DNA of 64,000 nt from Natronococcus sp. AD-5 (GTDB lineage: Archaea > Halobacteriota > Halobacteria > Halobacteriales > Natrialbaceae), in the NCBI RefSeq assembly GCF_030734285.1, contig NZ_CP132294.1, positions 1,302,001-1,366,000 on the forward strand, read 5' to 3'. The notes under the pieces are model-generated. The model saw only the letters and a list, made by a program, of their open reading frames with translations, did no database searches and was not told where the DNA came from. Both the position numbers and the translations under genes were made by a program. Shown here one piece after another: positions 1 to 9,217 of the stretch (positions are counted from its first letter, which is position 1; each line of letters opens with the position of its first letter).

Positions 1-54
1 CGGAAATCCCCTCAAGAGTGTCTCTACGCTAGTATACGGCAATTACAGGGATTA

Positions 55-62
55 CCTATTTA
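55..62 (+). promoter_or_regulatory. TATA-like box for the glycan locus
   Basis: The sequence cctattta lies about 30 nt ahead of the ATG at 88. That spacing is what a leaderless or nearly leaderless haloarchaeal transcript would show. Inferred from position only. Confidence 0.4.
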
Positions 63-87
63 GCGGACTTTGGAATGGTCGTAGCAC

Positions 88-858
88 ATGCAAGCTGTCG
101 TCTTATCAGCAGGGATGGGTACTCGTCTCCGCCCGCTTACCGAAGACAAGCCGAAAGCGCTCGTCGAGGTCGACGGGTGCCCGATTATCGAGGACGTCTT
201 CGATAACCTACTCGAGATCGGCGCCGACGAGCTGATCGTCGTCGTCGGGTATCTCAAAGAGCAGATCATCGATAGGTACGGAGACTCCTACAGAGGCGTT
301 CCGATCACTTACGCCCATCAGCGAGAGCAGCTCGGACTGGCTCACGCCATCCTCCAGGTCGAATCGTTTATCGACGACGACTTCATGCTGATGCTCGGAG
401 ACAACGTTTTCCGGGCGAATCTCGGCGACGTCGTCAATCGACAGCAGGAAGATCGTGCCGACGCAGCCTTTCTCGTCGAGCAGGTTCCCTACGAGGAGGC
501 CTCTCGCTACGGCGTTCTCGACACGAACGAGTACGGCGAGATCGTCGAGGTGATAGAGAAACCGGCCGAGCCGCCGTCGAATCTCGCGATGACCGGCTTC
601 TATACGTTCACACCGGCGATCTTCCACGCCTGCCATCTCGTCCAACGGAGCGATCGCGGCGAGTACGAACTGCCCGACGCGATCGATCTCCTGATCCAGT
701 CCGGACGGACCATCGACGCGATCCGTATGGAAGGGTGGCGCGTCGACGTCGGCTACCCCGAGGATCGGGATCGTGCGGAAGAACAGTTACGAGACCAGTC
801 GAGCCACGCCGCTGCGACGGCGGAGACCGAACGACCGACGGGGGCCGAGGTGGACTGA
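88..858 (+). CDS. sugar-1-phosphate nucleotidyltransferase (AglF/RmlA-like)
   Basis: A 256-residue nucleotidyltransferase that should condense a sugar 1-phosphate with UTP or dTTP to give the nucleotide sugar used by the glycosyltransferases that follow. The nucleotide-binding signature GMGTRLRP is at residues 9-16, the usual Lys of the LTEDKPK segment follows at 21-23, and the metal/substrate loop LGDN is at 103-106. The length fits the short AglF-type enzymes that lack the C-terminal left-handed helix domain. The last 20 residues are low complexity. The epimerase starts 7 nt after its stop, so the two are probably co-transcribed. Glucose 1-phosphate is the likely substrate, but specificity cannot be read from the sequence. 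Confidence 0.88.
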   Translation: MQAVVLSAGMGTRLRPLTEDKPKALVEVDGCPIIEDVFDNLLEIGADELIVVVGYLKEQIIDRYGDSYRGVPITYAHQREQLGLAHAILQVESFIDDDFMLMLGDNVFRANLGDVVNRQQEDRADAAFLVEQVPYEEASRYGVLDTNEYGEIVEVIEKPAEPPSNLAMTGFYTFTPAIFHACHLVQRSDRGEYELPDAIDLLIQSGRTIDAIRMEGWRVDVGYPEDRDRAEEQLRDQSSHAAATAETERPTGAEVD

Positions 859-864
859 GCGGCG

Positions 865-1851
865 ATGGTACGCGCACTCGTCACCGGCGGTGCGGGCTTC
901 ATCGGCTCGCACATCGCCGCCGAACTGCTCGAACGGGGCCACGCCGTCACCGTGCTCGACAGCATGGAGCCGTACTACGACCTGCGGATCAAAGAGCGCA
1001 ACATCGATCGCTGTCGCGAGATCGGTGGCGGACGATTTCAGTTCGTCGAGGGGTCGATCACCGAAGGGGCGCTCGTCGACGACCTGTTTTCGAGCCGCGA
1101 CGTCGAGGTCGTCTACCATCAGGCCGCGCAAGCGGGCGTCCGAACGAGCATCGAGAACCCGAAAAAGCCCCACGATATCAACACGACGGGGCTGCTCACG
1201 CTCTTGCGCGCGGCCGACGACTACGGCGTTCGCCGATTCGTAAACGCTTCGTCGTCCTCGGTCTACGGCGAAGTGGAGTACCTGCCTTACGACGAAGAGC
1301 ATCAAACCGTCCCGCAGAGTCCCTACGGCGTAACCAAACTCACGGCCGAACACTACTGTCGCGTCTGGAACGACATCTACGACGTTCCGACCGTCAGTCT
1401 CCGGTACTTCACCGTCTACGGACCGCGGATGCGCCCGAACATGGCGATCACGAACTTCACCTCGCGATGTCTCGACGGGAAGCCGCCGATCGTCTACGGC
1501 GACGGCCAGCAGACCCGCGATTTCACGTACGTCGACGACATCGTCGAGGCGAACCTCGCGCTACTCGACGCACCCGCCGCTGACGGGGAGACGATCAACG
1601 TCGGCTCGACGCGGACCATCACGATCGAGGAGTTGGCCGAGCACGTGATCGCCGAAACTGGCGCCGACGCCGATCCCGTGTACACCGAACCCAAGGACGG
1701 TGACGCGCGCCACACGCACGCCGACGTCACGAAAGCCCGCGAACTGCTCGACTACGAGCCGAGCACTGAGATTCGCGACGGCGTCTCGCAGTTCGTCGAT
1801 TGGTACCGCGAGAATCGCAAGTGGTACGAACCGCTGGTGGTCGAATCCTGA
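865..1851 (+). CDS. NAD-dependent sugar epimerase/dehydratase (SDR)
   Basis: An extended short-chain dehydrogenase/reductase of 328 residues. The Rossmann motif TGGAGFIGSH is at 7-16, SSSSVYG ends at 135, and the catalytic Tyr and Lys are Y154 and K158 in SPYGVTK. The region after the first strand (MEPYYDLRIKE) resembles UDP-glucuronate 4-epimerases more than plain GalE. It probably interconverts the nucleotide sugar made by the upstream nucleotidyltransferase. It begins 6 nt after that gene and is followed at once by a glycosyltransferase, which supports one operon. Exact substrate unknown. Confidence 0.87.
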   Translation: MVRALVTGGAGFIGSHIAAELLERGHAVTVLDSMEPYYDLRIKERNIDRCREIGGGRFQFVEGSITEGALVDDLFSSRDVEVVYHQAAQAGVRTSIENPKKPHDINTTGLLTLLRAADDYGVRRFVNASSSSVYGEVEYLPYDEEHQTVPQSPYGVTKLTAEHYCRVWNDIYDVPTVSLRYFTVYGPRMRPNMAITNFTSRCLDGKPPIVYGDGQQTRDFTYVDDIVEANLALLDAPAADGETINVGSTRTITIEELAEHVIAETGADADPVYTEPKDGDARHTHADVTKARELLDYEPSTEIRDGVSQFVDWYRENRKWYEPLVVES

Positions 1852-1874
1852 CCGATTCGTCCCTCGCGGCCGAC

Positions 1875-3014
1875 GTGACCCCGTTCACTCGTTCGAAGAG
1901 CGAACGTGCACGGCCTTCACGGAGCGACCCCTCCTCGGCGAACCGTGAGACGGACACGCGCAATCTCGTGTACGTTATCACGGCCCTCCACACGGGCGGG
2001 GCTGAAGTCGGAATGTGTCGGCTGTTGGACGGGCTGAACGACGATCGGTACGACGTTACCGTCGTGACTCTCAACGGCTACGACGAGACGTTCGTCGATC
2101 GACGCGTTCCGGACGTCGAATCGATACTCGACTGCAAACGGCTCAGAACGCCTCGAGACGCATCGAAACTCGTCTCCGCTGTGGCCGATGCGGACGTCAT
2201 CGTCGGGTCGCTCTTTCACTCCCAACTGGTCGCTCGACTCGCGGGCGTCGCCAATCGAAACGCCGTCGTCGCCACCTGGCAGCACAACGAGCGATTCAAA
2301 ACGGCGTTCAGGAAGAAACTGTCGGGAGCGATGCACCCGCTGAGCGACGTTCTACTCGCGGATTCCGATCCCGTCGCGGAGATGCTCCACGACGAGTTTG
2401 GATTCACCGACGGGTTCGTCAAAACGGTTCCGATCGCCGGCGTACCGTTGAGCGAGTTCGAACGGCGGGAACACGACCACGCCGACCCGGTGGTCGTCGG
2501 AAGCGTCGGCGTCCTCTCCGATCAAAAGAATTTCCGAACGCTCCTCGCGATCGCGGACGAACTCGACGGGGAGGGAATCACGTTTCGGATCGCCGGCGAC
2601 GGACCGAACCGCGGGAAACTGGCGTCTCGAATCGAGTCCGCAGGTATCGAAAATATCGAGCTTCTCGGTCACGTGCGAGACCTATCGCAATTCCTGAACT
2701 CCATCGACGTGTACGTTCAGCCATCGCGGTTCGAGGGACTTTGCATCACCGTCCTCGAGGCGATGGCGACGGCGCTTCCGATCGTCGGCAGTTCGGTCGG
2801 TGGAATCGGGCACAACGTGACCGAGGGAACGTGCGGGTACCTCCACGATCCGGACGATGTAGAGGGGTTTTGCCGCTCAATTCGGGAGTTAGCTGCCGAT
2901 CCGCTGAAACGGCAGCGCTTCGGCGACCGTGGACGGGAGCTCGTCGAGCGCAACTATACCCAAGACGTGCTCGTCGAGGAGTTCGAACGGGCCATCCACG
3001 GTGCATCCGCCTGA
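1875..3014 (+). CDS. GT4-family glycosyltransferase
   Basis: A GT-B fold glycosyltransferase. The N-terminal acceptor domain begins LVYVITALHTGGAEVGM, a typical GT4 opening with a Gly-rich loop. The C-terminal donor domain has SRFEGLCITVLEAMA with the E-x7-E donor motif, then GSSVGG. The start is uncertain. The reading frame is open back into the previous gene. The GTG at 1875, just after the epimerase stop, is chosen; the GTG at 1968 would begin exactly at the first beta strand and is the main alternative. It likely adds one sugar to the lipid-linked glycan on the cytoplasmic side. Confidence 0.82.
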   Translation: MTPFTRSKSERARPSRSDPSSANRETDTRNLVYVITALHTGGAEVGMCRLLDGLNDDRYDVTVVTLNGYDETFVDRRVPDVESILDCKRLRTPRDASKLVSAVADADVIVGSLFHSQLVARLAGVANRNAVVATWQHNERFKTAFRKKLSGAMHPLSDVLLADSDPVAEMLHDEFGFTDGFVKTVPIAGVPLSEFERREHDHADPVVVGSVGVLSDQKNFRTLLAIADELDGEGITFRIAGDGPNRGKLASRIESAGIENIELLGHVRDLSQFLNSIDVYVQPSRFEGLCITVLEAMATALPIVGSSVGGIGHNVTEGTCGYLHDPDDVEGFCRSIRELAADPLKRQRFGDRGRELVERNYTQDVLVEEFERAIHGASA

Positions 3015-3401
3015 GGCCGCGAAAGCGGTCGAACGAGCCGTCGTTTCGGTCCGCTCGCGGAAACGGTGATAGGAACGTATCTTCGCCGCACTAGTCCTCG
3101 AACAGAGAGAGATTACTCCGCGATCGGATCAGCGATTGGCCACGTAACGAGGACAGCGAGGACGAACAGCACGACGGAGCTCACAAACTGTACACTCGCC
3201 TCTCGATTCGGCCGTACGATCCCAATGACGCTGTCATCGCGGCCGGAAAAGCGAGTACAGAAAGACCCAGATAATTGGAAATGTGTAGGTGGCGATTGTT
3301 TTACAGAAAAGAAGATACACACGAGAATATACATTATATGCGAATACAATCGCCGCAATCGGGGCAACATATTATAAAAACTCGAGTCATATCTGGCCAT
3401 C
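3015..3401. other. gene-free AT-rich spacer, possible decayed gene on the minus strand
   Basis: About 390 bp without a convincing gene. On the minus strand, roughly 3113-3230 encodes a hydrophobic stretch (VQFVSSVVLFVLAVLV) that reads like the end of a membrane protein, but it has no credible start or upstream domain. The right half is AT-rich and ends in the promoter of the next gene. Confidence 0.4.
3372..3379 (+). promoter_or_regulatory. TATA box of the GT4 gene at 3402
   Basis: The sequence ttataaaa is centred about 27 nt ahead of the ATG at 3402, the spacing expected for a leaderless archaeal transcript. Confidence 0.55.
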
Positions 3402-4649
3402 ATGCGGATCGCCTTCATTCACCCGCATTTTCCTTCGGCGGAGGGAACCGGGGCGACCCACACGGCGACGCAAATCGTTACTGGACTCGCAGAGAGGGGT
3501 CATGAGGTGTGCGTGTACTGTGCTGAAGTGCCGGACGGCGACCCAATCGACTTCGGAATCGAGTTTCGGTATCTCACCGGGAACAGCAGTCATCCACACA
3601 CGGATACCCGGTTAAATAGAGAGGTCACCGCTCGGCTCGACGAGTTCGGCGAATTCGACGTCGTGCACAGTTATTTGATGTCTCTGATTCCCGCTATCGC
3701 CGAAGTCGGAAAAGCGACGGATGCGGGCACTGTCGTCACGTTAAACGCGTACAAGGGAGTCTGCGCGAAAAACGATCTTCTCTACCGCAACGAAGAACGG
3801 TGTGAGAGCAAGTCGATCGGAAAGTGCTTGCGTTGTATCGGTAGCACGGGATTCGACGACGACGAGTACGGATACCTGTACCAAACCGGGAGCCAGCTGT
3901 TTTCGCTTCAACTGGTTCGTGAAGCGAACCAGCAGTTCGATCACGTCGACGCATTTCGTGCCCCGTCCGAACACGTCCGAGAAAACTACGTCCAGTTCGG
4001 ATACGACCGCAACAAGATACGCGTCATTCCGCACCCGGTCGACGAGAATTTTCTCGTCGATCACCGGAGTGAATTCGCGGAGCCCTACGACCTCCTGTAC
4101 GTAGGCTATCTTATAGAATCGAAGGGGGTCAGGAAACTGATACCGATTCTCGATTCGTTGAACGACGGCGAGTTCGAATTCAACCTCACGATCGTCGGTA
4201 CCGGCGGGTTAGAATCGACGCTTCGGAAGCAAGCCGAAGAACACGACGTAGAAAACCGTGTGGAGTTTGCTGGGTTCGTCCCGAATGGAGAGTTACCGCA
4301 CGTGTACGCTGAACACGATTGTTTCGTGTATCCCGGAATCTGGGATGAACCGTTGGCTCGAGTGTATTTGGAGGCGCTGTCCACGGGAACTCCGATCGTA
4401 ACCAGCGAGTACGGAGTCGTCGAGGAGATCGTCGGTGAGGGCGGAGTCACTACCGACGGCTCCATTGACGATTTCCGCAGGGAAATTCACCAGCTAGCCA
4501 GTGATGATAGCTTTCGTGAACTGTCGCAAGGAGGACGACGGAAAGCAGCAGACTACGATCTGGAACCAGTCATCGAGGAGCTAACTGAAATGTATCTCGA
4601 GGTACAGGATCAAAGCAGTGGTGCGAAGATTCGCGCGGGCTCCCGATAG
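3402..4649 (+). CDS. GT4-family glycosyltransferase with cysteine-rich insert
   Basis: A 415-residue GT-B enzyme. The N-terminus MRIAFIHPHFPSAEGTGAT is a classic GT4 opening. The donor site near the C-terminus is WDEPLARVYLEALSTGTP, with E-x7-E. Between the two halves is a segment with four cysteines (CAKNDLL, ERCES, GKCLRCIG), a pattern also seen in other GT4 proteins and possibly metal binding. It is led by its own TATA box and followed 58 bp later by another GT4 gene with the same kind of cysteine insert, so the two probably act in succession on one glycan. Confidence 0.85.
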   Translation: MRIAFIHPHFPSAEGTGATHTATQIVTGLAERGHEVCVYCAEVPDGDPIDFGIEFRYLTGNSSHPHTDTRLNREVTARLDEFGEFDVVHSYLMSLIPAIAEVGKATDAGTVVTLNAYKGVCAKNDLLYRNEERCESKSIGKCLRCIGSTGFDDDEYGYLYQTGSQLFSLQLVREANQQFDHVDAFRAPSEHVRENYVQFGYDRNKIRVIPHPVDENFLVDHRSEFAEPYDLLYVGYLIESKGVRKLIPILDSLNDGEFEFNLTIVGTGGLESTLRKQAEEHDVENRVEFAGFVPNGELPHVYAEHDCFVYPGIWDEPLARVYLEALSTGTPIVTSEYGVVEEIVGEGGVTTDGSIDDFRREIHQLASDDSFRELSQGGRRKAADYDLEPVIEELTEMYLEVQDQSSGAKIRAGSR

Positions 4650-4707
4650 ACCGCGTGGAAATTATAGCGAGTACGAACCGTATGCACTGGAGAAAACCTA
4701 ACGATCG

Positions 4708-5904
4708 GTGATCGAACGCGTGAACGTCAGTATCCTGTGCGAGAAATTAGATGTCAACGGTGGAGGGTCAAACGTCAGCCTCGACGCGTTAGCCCGAGCA
4801 CTCTCGAAACGTGGACACGCGGTTCAGGTAGTGACGATCGATCAGGAACAAAACGAGTTGCCGTCGGAGCGGCCCTATTCCGTCGCCGAATATTCGGTCG
4901 ACCGGACGGTGCACGCGGTGAGCTGGATACGTGACGTAAAGCGGATTATGGATGGTCACGACGATTGCGATCTCTTCCACGTATTCACGCCCATTCTACT
5001 CCCCGCGGCAGGACTGTATCGGAGAGAAGGCGATACGGCCGTCGTCGGAAGGCTCAATTCGTATTCCCTGTTCTGTACGAACCAGTCGGAAATGAACGCC
5101 GAGTGCTACAAGCGCTGTTCTAGTTACAGAAAATTCGTTCACGACGACGACGGCGCGGTGCGAAAGCTACTAAAATCGCCGGTGTACGTCGGACGAACGA
5201 ATTTCGTTCCTCGACTCGTCGGTCACGTCGATAAACTGTTCGCCCAGAGCCCGGCGATTAAAGACGTGTATTCGACGGTCGGATTCGACGTCGAGATAAC
5301 GGTGGTCCCCAACTTCTACGATCCCGAATTTATCACGACTACCCCTTCCTCACGCGGTGCAGAGCACTTCGGTGGGGAGACCTTTGACGTTCTTTCCGTC
5401 GCCCGACTCGAGAAGTACAAGGGAATCCGCACGCTTTTGGACGCGACCGCGAAACTCGACGCTCCGATCCGAGTTCACGTGGTCGGAAACGGCCCCGATC
5501 GGCCGGAACTCGAATCCTACGCGGCGTCGATCGGTGTAACGGATCGAGTCACGTTTCACGGCTGGGTAGCGCATTCGAAACTGCCGCACTATTACGATAA
5601 CGCGGATATTTTCGTTCACTCGGCGACGTGGCCGGAACCGTTCGGTCGAGCCGTGCTCGAATCGATGCAGTGTGGTACTCCGGCTATCGTCTCGGACGTC
5701 GGCGGCCCGCCGTGGGTCGTCGGCGAAGCGGGTATGACGTTCGAGCCGGGGAACTCGGACGAACTGCGTACGAAGCTGGCGTCAGTCTACGAAAACCCCG
5801 AATCGATATCCGTTCTTCAGGAACGCAGCGAAAAGCGAGTCGAGCGGTTCGAGCCCGAACGAGTTCTCGGGCGTATTCTCCGCGAGTACGCTAGCGTCGG
5901 GTGA
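4708..5904 (+). CDS. GT4-family glycosyltransferase
   Basis: A 398-residue GT-B glycosyltransferase related to its upstream neighbour. The N-terminus has a Gly-rich loop (DVNGGGSNVSL). A cysteine-containing insert (LFCTNQSEMNAECYKRC) sits in the acceptor half. The donor motif WPEPFGRAVLESMQCGTP carries E-x7-E. The start is GTG at 4708; GTG at 4720 is equally possible. The gene converges on the minus-strand GT2 at 5891, and the two ends overlap by 14 nt. Donor and acceptor are unknown. Confidence 0.84.
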   Translation: MIERVNVSILCEKLDVNGGGSNVSLDALARALSKRGHAVQVVTIDQEQNELPSERPYSVAEYSVDRTVHAVSWIRDVKRIMDGHDDCDLFHVFTPILLPAAGLYRREGDTAVVGRLNSYSLFCTNQSEMNAECYKRCSSYRKFVHDDDGAVRKLLKSPVYVGRTNFVPRLVGHVDKLFAQSPAIKDVYSTVGFDVEITVVPNFYDPEFITTTPSSRGAEHFGGETFDVLSVARLEKYKGIRTLLDATAKLDAPIRVHVVGNGPDRPELESYAASIGVTDRVTFHGWVAHSKLPHYYDNADIFVHSATWPEPFGRAVLESMQCGTPAIVSDVGGPPWVVGEAGMTFEPGNSDELRTKLASVYENPESISVLQERSEKRVERFEPERVLGRILREYASVG

Positions 5905-6808
5905 TCGTCGAACCCCACTCCCTGGCGGCTTCGTGTACCGTTCGCGCCGTCTTGTATCGTTTCGCTCCCGCCTTCGTAGCTGCGAGGTAGTAGTAATACG
6001 GTGGTCGGAAGGGAAAGATCGCTATCGCCCGTCGGAACTCCCTGATCGCTTCCTCGGCGTCGTCCTGTCGTGCACAGATGTGCGCCAGGTTGTAGTACCG
6101 TTCAGCGAGGCGGTACGCCGTCATCCTGTCTTCGTGTTTCTGCAAGAATCGTCTGATGCTTTCTCTGTGATCGTAGTGTCCCCGGTCCGACGTTAGCTGA
6201 TCGTCGAACCCCGTGTAGTGTACGTACAGCGGTCGGTCAACGGCGTACAGCGAGAACTTCTCTGCGAGGCGGAGATACAGGTCGTAGTCTTCGCTGTGTC
6301 TGAGTTCCGGGTCGAAGAGGCCGACCTCTTCCAACGCGCCCCGCTCGAAAATGCCACCGCCGATGCCACCGAGCACGTTTTCCTCGCACAGGTCTTCGGC
6401 GGAAACGACCCCTTCTCGAGAGATGTTGTACCTGACACTTCCGTCCGTCTCTACTTTCATTTTGGAAGGAACGACGCCGGCGATCCCCTCCCCGTCGAGG
6501 TATTCGACCAGTGACTCGACCGCATCGGCTTCGAGTTCATCGTCCGCATCCAGAAAGAGGATCCGATCGCCGCTCGCACGCCGAATTCCGACGTTCCGCG
6601 TCTCGCTGAGTCCGTCGTTTTCCTCTTTTCTAATGTACCGAACCTGACCGTCGTACCTGGTCATTAGTTCGGCCGTCCCGTCCGTCGACGCGTCGTCGAC
6701 GACCACGTGCTCTACGTCCTCGTAGGTCTGATTCCGGACGCTCAGTATCGCTCGAGAGAGGAGATGTGCGTGATTGTACGTTGGAGTTATGATACTTACG
6801 GAGCTCAT
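5891..6808 (-). CDS. GT2-family glycosyltransferase with C-terminal TPR-like region
   Basis: A 305-residue GT-A glycosyltransferase. The opening SVSIITPTYNHAHLLSRAI, the nucleotide-binding VVDDASTDGT and the metal-binding LFLDADDE are all clear. After about residue 230 comes a helical segment (RYYNLAHICARQDDAEEAI) that looks like a tetratricopeptide pair. The start is the ATG at 6808, which overlaps the upstream GT2 stop by 4 nt (ATGA), so translation is probably coupled. The frame is open far upstream, but those residues are not protein-like. It resembles its upstream neighbour across its length, suggesting tandem duplication. Confidence 0.88.
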   Translation of the reverse strand: MSSVSIITPTYNHAHLLSRAILSVRNQTYEDVEHVVVDDASTDGTAELMTRYDGQVRYIRKEENDGLSETRNVGIRRASGDRILFLDADDELEADAVESLVEYLDGEGIAGVVPSKMKVETDGSVRYNISREGVVSAEDLCEENVLGGIGGGIFERGALEEVGLFDPELRHSEDYDLYLRLAEKFSLYAVDRPLYVHYTGFDDQLTSDRGHYDHRESIRRFLQKHEDRMTAYRLAERYYNLAHICARQDDAEEAIREFRRAIAIFPFRPPYYYYLAATKAGAKRYKTARTVHEAAREWGSTITRR

Positions 6809-7749
6809 CGTTGACGGTAGCTCCGGAGACGTTGCGGAACCGTCGACACGACTCTCCGTTTGGCCGTCTCGTGTATTTTCGACGCCACATCGTACGCGTC
6901 CTGTCCGATGAGGATCGGCGGGAGATAGTAGTAATACGGGAGTCGAAACGGGTAGGCAGCGATCGCGTCGACGAGGTTTTTCGCCGCATCGCTCATGTCC
7001 CCAGCACGCGCGTGCGAGTGAGCTAACCGATAGTAGTGTTTCGAACGGTGGTGTTTCGAGAGTCGCTCTCGATTCTTCTTCAAAAACTTGCGCCTCTGGC
7101 TCAAGTACTCGTCTTTGTGCGTGGTCAACTGGCCCTCGTATCCTCGGTGGTACAGGTACAGTATTTCGTCCGTTCCGCGCAGCGAGTTCTCCTCGACGAG
7201 CCGAAGGCAGATGTCGTAATCCTCGAGGTACCGGAGTTGCTCGTCGAACAATCCGACGTCTTCGAGCGTCTGTGAGTCTACCATCATCCCCCCGACTCCA
7301 CCCACAACGTGCATCCCGTCGGTCCGCATGTCCTCTTTCGTAATCTTCCGCGGAGGGGCGGGATCTACTTCCGTCGTCCCGTCCTTCCAAATCCACAACT
7401 GTGATGGACACACTGCGATCCACTCGCCGGCCTCGATGAGCTCTAGCAGCGTTTCGATCGTATACGGGAGAAATTCGTCGTCAGCGTCGAGGAAGACGAC
7501 GTACTCCCCCTTCGCTACTCGAAGACCGTCGTTCCGAGCTGCGGCCAATCCCCCGTTCGTTTTCCGTTTCACCCGTTTGATCCGCGGATCGTTATATCGG
7601 TCGAGAATCCGAGAAGTATCGTCCGTAGACGCGTCGTCGACGATGACGTGTTCGTAATCGTCGTACGTTTGCCCGAGGACGCTATTTATCGCTCGAGAAA
7701 CGTACTGAGCGTCGTTATATGTAGGAGTGATAACGCTGACGTGAGCCAT
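6805..7749 (-). CDS. GT2-family glycosyltransferase with C-terminal TPR-like region
   Basis: A 314-residue GT-A enzyme. MAHVSVITPTYNDAQYVSRA, VDDASTDDT and VFLDADDEF mark the nucleotide and metal sites. A helical repeat-like tail (KHYYRLAHSHARAGDMSDAA) ends in a Tyr-rich PYYYYLP segment that is also found in the downstream paralog. It is the first gene of a two-gene minus-strand unit with 4-nt overlap. It probably transfers a sugar to the growing lipid-linked glycan; sugar identity is unknown. Confidence 0.88.
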   Translation of the reverse strand: MAHVSVITPTYNDAQYVSRAINSVLGQTYDDYEHVIVDDASTDDTSRILDRYNDPRIKRVKRKTNGGLAAARNDGLRVAKGEYVVFLDADDEFLPYTIETLLELIEAGEWIAVCPSQLWIWKDGTTEVDPAPPRKITKEDMRTDGMHVVGGVGGMMVDSQTLEDVGLFDEQLRYLEDYDICLRLVEENSLRGTDEILYLYHRGYEGQLTTHKDEYLSQRRKFLKKNRERLSKHHRSKHYYRLAHSHARAGDMSDAAKNLVDAIAAYPFRLPYYYYLPPILIGQDAYDVASKIHETAKRRVVSTVPQRLRSYRQR

Positions 7750-7931
7750 CCAGTGATGGGGAGTTGAAAGGGAATTACATTGTTATCCGTATACTACCAT
7801 CTGGATAAAATACCTTTGAATGACTGTTCAAGATGGTAATTGAATAAAGTCCGGCCAGCACGGCGGCTCTTTTCGCAGAAATCATTCGATAATCGCCACA
7901 GTGATCGCTCATAATCCGATTCCCTTTCGAA

Positions 7932-8819
7932 CTATTGCCTCTCACAGCGGATGAAGTGTCCTCCATCCCAATTCCACAACCGCTCGGTCTCAAACCCGTG
8001 CTGATCTAGCCATTCGTAAACTTCGTCGGGAGCGATGGAACGATCGTAAAATTCGTCCGACGTGATTACGTCGATGTAGATCACTCGAACTCCGTCCTGA
8101 GTGATCGTGCGCTCCATCCCCCTCAAGACCTCTAACTCTGCGCCCTCGACGTCGATCTTGAGGGCGTTCGGGGCAGGGACCCCGTCTTCGACGAGGGCGT
8201 CCCCCGTCGTCGTTTCGACGTTGATACTCTCCGTCGGATCGACCGTGAGCGACTCGCTCTGAACCGAAGAGCCGTCCTCGGAAAGGAATCCGAACGCACC
8301 AGCGTCCGCGTCCTCGTATATCTGTAGTACCCCCTCGTCAGTATCTGCCATCAGTGCGCATTCGTGCACGTCCGCCGAGAGACCGTTTAGCTGCAGGTTC
8401 TCCACGATCCGCTGGATGTTGTTCGGGTTCGGCTCGACGCTAACGACGCGGCCGGACTGGAGTTTCGCCGCCGCCAGACACGAGTAGATACCGATGTTCG
8501 CCCCTACGTCCCAAAATACGTCATCGGGCTCCAGATGATTCAGAATATCTCCGTGCACGGGAAACGACTCGTCCTTTTCGGGGTACTTCTGGAAGACGAG
8601 ATATTCTTCTACGTCCTCGATTTTGAACCGCATCGTGAGCCCGTGGGCCGTAATCCGTTGTTCGGTCGGAAAAAACGGGCTGAGGATTCCCCGATAGGCG
8701 TCCGAGAGCGCGGATTTCACGCCGAGTCGGCGAAGCGGCGCCTTGGCCGGTTCGGGGACGTATCGAACGCCGTTTTTGGCACTCGGAACTAGGTTATTAA
8801 CTAGGTCCACAAATTTCAT
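7932..8819 (-). CDS. FkbM-family methyltransferase (paralog A)
   Basis: A SAM-dependent methyltransferase of the FkbM family, 295 residues from the ATG at 8819. This start was chosen because it aligns with the start of the paralog at 10394 (both reach GVRYVPEP about 18 residues in). The SAM-binding motif DVFWDVGANIGIYSC, VVSVEPNPNN and the catalytic-region LKIDVEGAELEVL are present. These enzymes usually O-methylate sugars or glycan ends. The pair at 7932 and 10394 are clearly homologous over their full length; this copy carries about 12 extra residues near the middle (around ESLTVDPTESIN). Confidence 0.87.
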   Translation of the reverse strand: MKFVDLVNNLVPSAKNGVRYVPEPAKAPLRRLGVKSALSDAYRGILSPFFPTEQRITAHGLTMRFKIEDVEEYLVFQKYPEKDESFPVHGDILNHLEPDDVFWDVGANIGIYSCLAAAKLQSGRVVSVEPNPNNIQRIVENLQLNGLSADVHECALMADTDEGVLQIYEDADAGAFGFLSEDGSSVQSESLTVDPTESINVETTTGDALVEDGVPAPNALKIDVEGAELEVLRGMERTITQDGVRVIYIDVITSDEFYDRSIAPDEVYEWLDQHGFETERLWNWDGGHFIRCERQ

Positions 8820-9217
8820 GCGTTTTCTTGCCTGTACATGGACGGACATTCATTATGTTATCCGGCGCCTACAGCAGCGTCTACTCGTAACCGATCGTAT
8901 GGACGTCCTTCACTGGTGGCCTCTCCGACCACGGATTCAGAATTCGGGCGCTGCGTTTTCAGGCGGGCGAGAAATGAACTACTCTCCCTGTAGAGGCGTT
9001 TGGACCGCCGGATAAATCTTTGAGGACTGGCTGCAAAACACTATGACACACTCATTACAGGCCGCGTTGCCTATAATTCGCATCGGAGATCGTGACGGGG
9101 GATATAGTGAGATTGTGTTTCATTCTGTGACATTTCAAAAAATACGATGACCCCCTCTCGGCCCCTATTTTTAAGTCTCATTTCACACATCTTATTAAAA
9201 CGCGGTAGTTCCAATTA
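8820..9217. other. gene-free AT-rich spacer between two minus-strand genes
   Basis: About 400 bp with no supported gene. It must hold the promoter of the FkbM gene at 8819 and the 3' end signals of the deacetylase gene. Base composition is more AT-rich than the flanking genes. Confidence 0.5.
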
